Below, piece by piece: positions 35,546 through 41,056 of a DNA stretch of 41,056 bases. Source of the stretch: Porphyromonadaceae bacterium (GTDB lineage: Bacteria; Bacteroidota; Bacteroidia; Bacteroidales; Paludibacteraceae); contig JAAYIT010000044.1 of the NCBI GenBank assembly GCA_012523295.1, forward strand, positions 1 to 41,056, written 5' to 3'. Every line of letters begins with the position of its first letter. Position 1 is the stretch's first letter. The notes below the pieces were generated by a model. The model was not told the DNA's origin. It worked only from the letters and a program-made list of their open reading frames with translations, and made no database searches. Both the position numbers and the translations under genes were made by a program.

Positions 35546-37462
35546 CTAAATACTTAACTTAATGCCTAAATTAAAATTAACACCCGGTTGCCTTATTCCG
35601 CCAAATTCCACGTATTCTTGATTCAAAATATTGTTGATTTCTCCGAAAAGCATCAGATTTTCCTCTTTCCAGATTAATTTTGAATTAAGCATCCAATAAG
35701 GGTCATAATCGGTCAATGCTCCGGACACAAAATCGGTAAAATTCCCACTTCTGTCGAATGCGCCCAATTGCCAATTCGCGGATAATTTTGACCAGACAGA
35801 GTGTTTTACATTGAGTGTAAATTTGTGTTTAAGATAATCCAAAGCATATTTTGAATCCAGTCCGGCAGCATCTTTATCTAAATGCAGAAAAGAATAACTT
35901 GTCCCGATTGATTTAATAAAAATATCGGCGAATCGGTATTCGTAGCTAACGTCAAATCCGAGTGCGTTTACTTTTGTCAAGTTTCTGCTTTCTGATTTTT
36001 CCGCGCCTTCCGGCCGTACCCAGTCGATAATGTTATTCCCCAACCTATAATAACCAACCGCAGTAAATGTCCAGTATATTGGATTTATTTTACTTCCAAT
36101 TTCGAAAGTCATCGATTTTTCAGGTTGGAGATTCAGATTGCTTATATGGGTTGCACTTTGGTAATACAAGTCGGTGAAGGTAGGTAAGCGGACGGCAGAA
36201 TTGGCGGCTGTATAGATGCGTGCTACATCAGAAAACCGATAAGCGATATCGGCGCCACCATTGAAATGTGTACCGAATTTTGTGCTGTGAGTTGCCGCTG
36301 CTCCTAATGAAAAGTACCAGTTGTTCAGATTCAGACTGTGATCAGCAAAGGCCGTCGAGATAAATCGATTTGTTTCTTTAGTAAATAATTTGTTGGCGTG
36401 AAATGGAATTGCTTTTGTTTTTTCAATGTTTTCTCCTAAAACCGTACTGAAAATATGCTCGTTGCGAATATCGGCGCCTATTGAAGTTTTTCCCATTTTC
36501 CATAGATTTGAAACTACAATTTTGCTTCCCGTTACGTCTGTCTGATGGTAGTTGTGGTCGGTGTACCAGGGGAAACTTTCTGCTCCTTCATAGTTTCTGA
36601 ACAATTCAAATCGATCATGGTGCTGCCGCCAATAAGCCTGCGCGTTGAAACTCCATTTGTCGAAAGTATAGTCCCAAGAAAGTGCAGAAAAAAGTGTTTT
36701 AGTATGTTCAAATTGGTTTGGATAGGTCAGAGAATAAAAGCTGTTCGCGCCAAAAGATTTTTGCTGATAGGAGAGTTGCAAGTTGAAATTTCCCGCGTTT
36801 GCTGTTTTTATTCCTGATTGTACAAATGCATTTGTGATTTTAAAATCTGTGTTATCAATGTATCCATCGCTTTTTCTGTGTGAGACAGAGCCAAAAATAT
36901 TGTATTTTTCGGTAGAATAATTTCCCGAAGTAACATTGGATAAATAGCCGAAACTGCCAGCTGAAATCTGGTTTGAAATTCGGTTTTTACCGTTATCGTT
37001 TGTAATGATATTTATAGCTCCGCTGAATGCGTTTGGTCCGAGAACACGTGCCGCGGAGCCTTGTAGGATTTCAATCCGGCTCACATCCGAAATGTCAATC
37101 GGAATATCAAGATTAAAGTGACCGGTCTGCGGGTCGGTAATATTTATTCCGTTTAAGAGCACAAGAATCTGGTCAAACGACCCTCCGCGAATGCTCACAT
37201 CTGACTGCACACCGTAAATTCCGCGTTGACGAACATCGATGCCGGCTACAAATTCGAGTAGGTCATCAATGCTGCGAACGGCGGCTTGTTCTATTTCCAA
37301 CTTTTCTACTACAGTGACTATGCGTCCCAAACCGGAATACATTTTTGTGCGATCTGCGCTCACTTCAAGCTCGTTAAGTTCAACATTCTCAACTTTTGAT
37401 TGTGAAAAAACACCTGAAAAAAGGCAAATAAAAAGAGATAAAATGCAAATTTTTTGTTTCAT
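35546..37462 (-). CDS. TonB-dependent outer-membrane receptor, BtuB-like
   Basis: 638 aa, size of BtuB-type receptors. The signal peptide is residues 1-20. A plug domain (about 40-150: VNAVRSIDDLL-like region, GVQSDVSIRGGSFDQILVLLNGI, DISDVSRIEILQGSAARVLGPNAFSGAINI) is followed by a 22-strand barrel to the C-terminus (GGIRQPGVNFNLGIKLSI). The overall length and plug resemble vitamin B12 receptors, but the substrate is not proven and no cobalamin riboswitch is visible. It starts 3 nt after the stop of a small ORF, so it is probably translated with it. Confidence 0.9.
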   Translation of the reverse strand: MKQKICILSLFICLFSGVFSQSKVENVELNELEVSADRTKMYSGLGRIVTVVEKLEIEQAAVRSIDDLLEFVAGIDVRQRGIYGVQSDVSIRGGSFDQILVLLNGINITDPQTGHFNLDIPIDISDVSRIEILQGSAARVLGPNAFSGAINIITNDNGKNRISNQISAGSFGYLSNVTSGNYSTEKYNIFGSVSHRKSDGYIDNTDFKITNAFVQSGIKTANAGNFNLQLSYQQKSFGANSFYSLTYPNQFEHTKTLFSALSWDYTFDKWSFNAQAYWRQHHDRFELFRNYEGAESFPWYTDHNYHQTDVTGSKIVVSNLWKMGKTSIGADIRNEHIFSTVLGENIEKTKAIPFHANKLFTKETNRFISTAFADHSLNLNNWYFSLGAAATHSTKFGTHFNGGADIAYRFSDVARIYTAANSAVRLPTFTDLYYQSATHISNLNLQPEKSMTFEIGSKINPIYWTFTAVGYYRLGNNIIDWVRPEGAEKSESRNLTKVNALGFDVSYEYRFADIFIKSIGTSYSFLHLDKDAAGLDSKYALDYLKHKFTLNVKHSVWSKLSANWQLGAFDRSGNFTDFVSGALTDYDPYWMLNSKLIWKEENLMLFGEINNILNQEYVEFGGIRQPGVNFNLGIKLSI

Positions 37463-37465
37463 TTT

Positions 37466-37837
37466 TTAAAAATAAAAAAGTTGGAAAAGAGAACGCGCTC
37501 TAATCCAACTTTGAGTTAATAAATAATATTGTAGTTTACAGCCGACAGGAATGTCAGTTGCTTTAGTTAATGCAAAATTTTGAGAAAATAAATCGTATTC
37601 AAGCTGCTCTTTGTGAGGCTCTTCGTCATAGTAAAAAAGGTCCGAATTGTCAAAAGTGAAAAAGCTTGAAAAAATGGAAGTTCGTTTGTTTTTCAGTAAA
37701 GCTTTGTCGCTGATGCTTGACCCAATCCGCCCAATGGAAATGACCTTGTTCAGCCCGGCAAAAACAGCATATCCTTTCCTGCTCCAGCGACGAAATCGGA
37801 TGGTCTTTATTGAAAGCTTGTAATGATTGGAATTCAT
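37466..37837 (-). CDS. small basic protein preceding the TonB receptor
   Basis: 123 aa. The N-terminal part contains IRFRRWSRKGYAVFAGLNKV then ISIGRIGSS. From memory this type of motif (FRRWSRKxYAVFxSLxKxVxIG) occurs before or at the N-terminus of TonB-dependent cobalamin receptors in Bacteroidetes. The rest is aromatic and polar, without a clear domain. It ends 3 nt before the receptor ATG (TTTTAAAAAATG junction), so a coupled leader protein, or the detached N-terminal part of a longer receptor form, is possible. No frameshift that would join them is obvious. Confidence 0.6.
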   Translation of the reverse strand: MNSNHYKLSIKTIRFRRWSRKGYAVFAGLNKVISIGRIGSSISDKALLKNKRTSIFSSFFTFDNSDLFYYDEEPHKEQLEYDLFSQNFALTKATDIPVGCKLQYYLLTQSWIRARSLFQLFYF

Positions 37838-37930
37838 ATAGTCTCACTGAAATTCTCCCGGAAGGAAGACTGTTAAAGCAATGTGATTTGGTGTTATTTC
37901 GTTAGTGAAGAGGTGTGTGTTTGCTTTAAA

Positions 37931-39328
37931 TTAATACTTGTACGGATTTTCTTTATAATCAGCGAAATTATAGAAATTCACTTTTATTTTCCAAACGTCG
38001 GTAAGCGGACCGAGAGAAGATCTTCCTCCAATTATGAACAAGCTGTTGTCCTTAACATGATGAATCAAAGAGGCATTCGTACGGGGAATAAAATCTTCCG
38101 GAATTCTGTTGATCGTTGTATCCGGCAAAATCCAGTTCATGCCTTCATTGATTGATTGACGGATTTGTGTGGTGTCTATCGGGAGCGTGCTTGTGCTGCC
38201 TCCAAAAAGCAAAAGTTTGCTTCCGTAATGCGCGACAGATACATCGGAAGTAGGAAGTAAATTGCTGTTTGATTTGTACAGGTTTAGCCAATTTAAGGAA
38301 AGCGATTGTGTAATGTCTTCGGCAGTCCAGATGCTGTTTAGTTTCTTCCCGCTTGGTGAAATTCCGCCTACTACGATAACTTTTTTGCTGCCAAAATGCG
38401 GCTCAAAAGCTGTAGTTGCAAAGTCAGATACCGGGAATGAGTCATCGAATGTCCTCTCATCAGAAAATATCCAGTTTATTCCATCATCGGAGTTCGCGAT
38501 TTTTACAATGTTGGAAGTTTTACTTTTTGCAACAGCCCAAAGCTTATCCTTGAATGAAAACAGCAATGTCATGTAATCATAATCGAAATCGCCGGATATC
38601 AGGCTGTTTGTCCATGTCTCGCCATTGTCTGACAGATACACGGTATTTCCATTGTAAAGCAAGAACAATGTGTTGTTGTAAGTTAGAATGTTTTGAAGAT
38701 TCGCGTCGGTAGGTAATCCGTTCACTGGTTTATTCTCCCAGTTTTTAGCATCGGCGGAAGTGAAAAGTGAAACCGTAGCGCCATCGCTAAGATAGTATAG
38801 GAAGTTGTCGTTTAGCAGCACTGCTTTTTGATTATCTGTTTTGATAGCTGATGCGAGTGGTGTAAGCCGGTCCCATACGTGAAGGTATGTTTGTACTTTA
38901 TGCACCCGAACTTCAATAGTATAAACTTTGAAAGTTTTATCGTCTGTAGCGAGGTTTTTGATTTTAATCGGTTTGGTAAGGTCGTATGCTTTACTCGTAA
39001 CTACATCGTTGAATATGTTTGATTCCGGTACAGTGTCATTTATGATATATCCCAGCGAACTTGCAAATCTGAATCCCAGGAAAAGGCTGTCCACTTTCGT
39101 TCCGTAGGGTAAAGAATCTACATTGTAAATTGAATCTTTAACATTGTCTATGGTGAAAAATGCCTTGGAAGCATTTGGAGAATAAGTACTTGCCTTAATG
39201 TATGCATGTAGTATTGAAGCATTGTCAGATGGGTCAGCGATTCTTGGGTCAGTGCCAACCTTACAGCCGATTAGTAATAATGCTAATAGTAGGGTGGAAA
39301 ATATATTTTTAAGTAGGCTAAACTTCAT
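37931..39328 (-). CDS. DUF6242 lipoprotein, beta-propeller-like
   Basis: 465 aa. Lipoprotein signal with lipobox LLIGC (Cys at about 22). The N-terminal domain (30-150) is like the DUF6242 start (TDPRIADPSDNASILHAYI). From about 160 on, repeated strands with W-x-D and F-GG motifs (YLSDGATVSLFTSADAKNWEN, LLFGGST, LFIIGGRSS) suggest a Kelch or sialidase-type propeller. Probably surface or periplasmic, unknown ligand. Has its own promoter; the receptor-side small ORF follows after 93 bp. Confidence 0.8.
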   Translation of the reverse strand: MKFSLLKNIFSTLLLALLLIGCKVGTDPRIADPSDNASILHAYIKASTYSPNASKAFFTIDNVKDSIYNVDSLPYGTKVDSLFLGFRFASSLGYIINDTVPESNIFNDVVTSKAYDLTKPIKIKNLATDDKTFKVYTIEVRVHKVQTYLHVWDRLTPLASAIKTDNQKAVLLNDNFLYYLSDGATVSLFTSADAKNWENKPVNGLPTDANLQNILTYNNTLFLLYNGNTVYLSDNGETWTNSLISGDFDYDYMTLLFSFKDKLWAVAKSKTSNIVKIANSDDGINWIFSDERTFDDSFPVSDFATTAFEPHFGSKKVIVVGGISPSGKKLNSIWTAEDITQSLSLNWLNLYKSNSNLLPTSDVSVAHYGSKLLLFGGSTSTLPIDTTQIRQSINEGMNWILPDTTINRIPEDFIPRTNASLIHHVKDNSLFIIGGRSSLGPLTDVWKIKVNFYNFADYKENPYKY

Positions 39329-39368
39329 TTTTTTACTGAAAATAATTAAGGAAATTTCAAATTGAATG

Positions 39369-39376
39369 CAAAGTTA
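39369..39376 (-). promoter_or_regulatory. DUF6242 gene promoter -7 element TAACTTTG
   Basis: Minus-strand TAACTTTGCA lies 41 bp before the ATG at 39328. Confidence 0.6.
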
Positions 39377-39459
39377 AAAAACTATTTGTACTCTATCTAA
39401 TTTATGCTGAAATGTTTTTGTTTTTTTAGAAATAATTTCTCTCAATTCGTATCAAAACA

Positions 39460-39491
39460 AAAAGAGAAACTCATTTCTGAATTTCTCTTTT
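39460..39491 (-). terminator. terminator behind the duplicated rplS 3' end
   Basis: AAAAGAGAAA (39460-39469) pairs with TTTCTCTTTT (39482-39491), followed on the minus strand by TTGTTTTGAT. It looks like a former or second rplS terminator left behind the duplicated gene end. Confidence 0.65.
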
Positions 39492-39514
39492 CTATTTTTT
39501 GTCTATTGAAAGGA

Positions 39515-39601
39515 TTAGAATCTTCTTTCTCTGATGCGTGCTTTTTTACCTGTTCTTTCACGTAGGTAATATAATTTTGCGCGGCGTACTTTTCCTCTTT
39601 T
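39515..39601 (-). pseudogene. second copy of the rplS 3' end
   Basis: In the rplS frame this reads RGKVRRAKLYYLRERTGKKA then RIRERRF and a TAA stop; the intact gene ends RIRERRM. 81 bp (39521-39601) match 40138-40218 with four mismatches (39533, 39536, 39538, 39593), all synonymous. A 54-bp core (39539-39592) is identical. It has no start and cannot encode L19 on its own. See the finding on the inserted cassette. Confidence 0.85.
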
Positions 39602-39793
39602 CTATTGCTTTTTATTTTTAGAAAATGCAAATAATATTCCAACAAAAGTTCCTATTATGACTGATTGCACTAATTCTTTAATAAAACTATCTCTGTTAAT
39701 TTTAAGGATAGAATCAATTAACCATTCACCCAGAAATAGACCTATAATGAAAATTATAGAATATAAAAGTGCTGTTTTTACTTTATTTCTCAT
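39602..39793 (-). CDS. small two-helix membrane protein, immunity-like
   Basis: 63 aa. Basic N-terminus, helix about 8-27 (ALLYSIIFIIGLFLGEWLI), short polar loop, helix about 42-58 (VQSVIIGTFVGILFAF), basic tail KNKKQ. Its stop abuts the duplicated rplS fragment. It starts 15 nt after the upstream small gene, so the two form one unit. Small membrane proteins of this kind often serve as immunity to a peptide toxin; here that is an inference from context. Confidence 0.65.
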   Translation of the reverse strand: MRNKVKTALLYSIIFIIGLFLGEWLIDSILKINRDSFIKELVQSVIIGTFVGILFAFSKNKKQ

Positions 39794-39808
39794 AGTATTT
39801 ATACTAAA

Positions 39809-39994
39809 TTACCATATGCCTATATGTTCAGCTAAAGCAACAATTTCTCTACCTGCGGAAGCATAGCATGCACCAGAAACTGCTGCACTAAGAGCTGCGC
39901 CAACCTCTCCTTCGATAGCTCTTCCAACTAAATCAGATTTACCCATCGATTTTAAAGTACTACCAAACCATCCCCAGCCCGAATTTGCTTTCAT
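39809..39994 (-). CDS. Gly/Ala/Trp-rich small peptide, bacteriocin-like
   Basis: 61 aa. Begins MKANSGWGWFGSTLKSMGKS, continues with a Gly/Ala-rich amphipathic stretch (GEVGAALSAAVSGACYASAG) and ends with EHIGIW. Composition and size recall class II bacteriocin-like or halocin C8-like peptides, but no double-glycine leader is present and the fold is unknown. It has its own TATTTTTG promoter and a 14-bp palindrome at the predicted start, and is followed at once by a two-helix membrane protein. Alternatively it may be a relic of a larger protein's C-terminus. Confidence 0.6.
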   Translation of the reverse strand: MKANSGWGWFGSTLKSMGKSDLVGRAIEGEVGAALSAAVSGACYASAGREIVALAEHIGIW

Positions 39995-40003
39995 TTTAGT
40001 TGA

Positions 40004-40017
40004 TGCATAATTATGCA
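40004..40017. promoter_or_regulatory. perfect palindrome TGCATAATTATGCA, operator candidate
   Basis: 14-bp perfect palindrome between the -7 element (40021-40028) and the ATG at 39994, overlapping the predicted transcription start. This is the usual place for a repressor operator. Confidence 0.5.
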
Positions 40018-40020
40018 GTG

Positions 40021-40028
40021 CAAAAATA
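40021..40028 (-). promoter_or_regulatory. cassette promoter -7 element TATTTTTG
   Basis: Minus-strand TATTTTTGCA, exact TAnnTTTG, about 26 bp before the ATG of the 61-aa peptide. It lies after the rplS terminator, so the cassette can be expressed alone. Confidence 0.6.
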
Positions 40029-40071
40029 TTTTATAATTACTATGCATTAAAGAAAAATAAGGATATTTGGC

Positions 40072-40104
40072 AAAAAAAAAGGAAAATTCACAATTGAATT
40101 TCCC
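40072..40104 (-). terminator. rplS intrinsic terminator
   Basis: GGAAAATTCA (40081-40090) pairs with TGAATTTCC (40095-40103, one bulge), followed on the minus strand by a run of nine Ts (40072-40080). Confidence 0.8.
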
Positions 40105-40131
40105 TTTCTAATTCTTTTTTTAAGAAAAAAA

Positions 40132-40479
40132 CTACATTCTTCTTTCTCTAATTCTTGCTTTTTTACCTGTTCTTTCACGTAGGTAATATAATTTTGCGCG
40201 GCGTACTTTACCTCTTTTGTTTACAGTGATTGTTTCCACAAACGGTGAATCCATCGGGAAAATACGTTCAACACCAATATTCCCTGACATTTTACGTACT
40301 GTAAAGCGTTTTTTGTTCAAATGACCAACGATTTTGATTACATCGCCTCTAAATTCCTGGATACGCTCTTTGTTACCCTCTTTGATTCGGTAGCCTACAG
40401 TCACTGTATCACCGGCTTTGAAAAGCGGGAAGTTTTTCTCCTGGTCAAATGCTTGTTCTGCAACTTTTATTAAGTCCAT
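40132..40479 (-). CDS. rplS: 50S ribosomal protein L19
   Basis: 115 aa, standard length. Contains FKAGDTVTVGYRIKEGNKERIQEFRGDVIK, FTVRKMSGNIGVERIFP and the basic C-terminus GKVRRAKLYYLRERTGKKARIRERRM. Located at the 30S-50S interface. It has a promoter with a 93-nt leader and a terminator. Unusually, its last 81 bp are repeated 617 bp downstream (39521-39601), and the intact copy ends in Met where the other ends in Phe. Confidence 0.97.
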   Translation of the reverse strand: MDLIKVAEQAFDQEKNFPLFKAGDTVTVGYRIKEGNKERIQEFRGDVIKIVGHLNKKRFTVRKMSGNIGVERIFPMDSPFVETITVNKRGKVRRAKLYYLRERTGKKARIRERRM

Positions 40480-40578
40480 TGTTTAATTTTATTAAAGTTG
40501 ATACTATACGTAATATTCACAGGCTTATAAATTTACTTAAAAATAATGCTGTCAGAGATTACGCTGAATTTTGGTCTG

Positions 40579-40586
40579 CAAAAGTA
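40579..40586 (-). promoter_or_regulatory. rplS promoter -7 element TACTTTTG
   Basis: Minus-strand TACTTTTGCA lies about 100 bp before the rplS ATG. Confidence 0.6.
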
Positions 40587-40599
40587 CAGCTTTTATTTT

Positions 40600-41056
40600 A
40601 AATGAGCAAGTGAATTGCGCCGTTTTTTTGATCTATTTCCTTTCTGGACTTAAAATTATCACAATACTGCTCTTTTAGGAAAAAAAACACATTGCCAATC
40701 TCAGACCTGATGGATTTAGTCAAAACTATGGAGTCAAACTATATTCGGGCTGATTTTCGCTTTTTTTCTAAGTGTTGTCGCAAGTCAATAACTTAACTTT
40801 CGCAAGCTTAACCTGATAGTCTCAAAAGGCTTGCTAACGAGTGACCTCGTCCGGCGAGCCAAAAAATCAGAGAGAACGGCGTTAAGAATCGTCCTTGTTT
40901 GAGCCTGTAAATAGATTTCAAAAACCGATACACTTGGGGCGAGTTTGGACGATTTAGCCGTTCGAACGCCAATTTTTTGAGTGAGGCGGGCGGAGTCTTG
41001 ACTTTTTTTGCTTCGTTTTTTGTGTTAAGTGGTACATCCCGATTCTTTATCGGGAA
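40600..41056. other. gene-free window end, possible dispersed repeat
   Basis: No supported gene. One frame open to the window end (from about 40911) reads ...TWGEFGRFSRSNANFLSEAG then GVLTFFASFF; strings like LTFFASFF recur in translated intergenic repeats of this phylum as I remember them. TCCCGAT (41037-41043) pairs with ATCGGGA (41049-41055). The feature is cut by the window edge. Confidence 0.35.

Noticed and set aside
36545-36817. 90-codon plus-strand frame inside the TonB receptor
   Set aside because: Antisense shadow of a well-supported receptor gene.
37838-37930. Cobalamin riboswitch before the BtuB-like receptor unit
   Set aside because: Only short imperfect stems; the gap of 93 bp is too small and lacks the B12 box.
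39442-39645. 67-codon minus-strand frame across the rplS remnant
   Set aside because: It is another frame of the duplicated rplS end (which reads correctly as RIRERRF) and its terminator.
1-41056. tRNA, rRNA genes, CRISPR arrays, complete insertion sequences
   Set aside because: Looked for cloverleaf-like segments, regularly spaced repeats and transposase motifs on both strands; none seen.

Overview
The window is an AT-rich bacterial chromosome segment that I place in the Bacteroidota, most likely the order Bacteroidales. Three things support this. Many genes are preceded by the Bacteroidetes -7 element TAnnTTTG. Several families are typical of the phylum (DUF3078, DUF6242, DUF4914, a two-part LysO, a three-subunit FrdCAB-type succinate:quinone oxidoreductase). 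Core proteins such as FrdA and HisS read like Bacteroidales homologues. The genus is not determined. No rRNA, tRNA, CRISPR array or complete insertion sequence is visible.

Layout. 0.1-3.8 kb (minus): pgeF overlapping obg, then adk and hpt. 3.9-7.2 kb (plus): dnaN behind an unusual leader of three tandem mini-ORFs, a DnaQ-type exonuclease and a secreted Arg/Pro-rich protein. 7.7-15.7 kb: trmN6, a half-length LysO protein (minus), gpmI, a short metH and a DUF4914 protein with a PEPCK-like P-loop. 15.8-21.1 kb (minus): hisS, rpsO, a PAP2 phosphatase, mnmD, and the psd-mazG-deoC run. 21.2-22.7 kb (plus): a decayed rubrerythrin tail, then cvpA-rnhB. 22.7-25.8 kb (minus): a DUF3078 outer-membrane protein and a small RHH-like protein coupled to rmuC. 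25.9-28.9 kb (plus): yraN, pyrE, an SRPBCC protein and argH. 29-31 kb: comF and dgkA (minus), then a secreted SGNH hydrolase (plus). 31.1-34.9 kb (minus): frdC-frdA-frdB, with an extra charged N-terminal segment on FrdA. 35.5-39.3 kb (minus): a TonB-dependent receptor preceded by a short conserved-looking ORF, and a DUF6242 lipoprotein. 39.4-40.5 kb (minus): rplS, whose 3' end is present twice around a small two-gene cassette. The last 0.5 kb has no gene I can support.

Most of the window is housekeeping: nucleotide salvage and synthesis, replication and repair, tRNA modification, phospholipid synthesis and anaerobic respiration. Two places stand out. First, between 39.5 and 40.2 kb the 3' end of rplS is repeated as an 81-bp direct repeat with four mismatches, all synonymous. 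The repeats enclose a 61-aa Gly/Ala/Trp-rich peptide and a 63-aa two-helix membrane protein, arranged like a bacteriocin and its immunity protein. The peptide gene has its own promoter with a perfect 14-bp palindrome at the predicted transcription start. Second, the dnaN leader (4.0-4.27 kb) holds two tandem copies of an inverted-repeat unit. Each copy encodes a short peptide of the form MKQP...NGVFHTT, and the dnaN start itself repeats the 5' arm of the unit, so alternative pairing with the dnaN start codon is possible. Both are read from sequence alone; no homology search was available.
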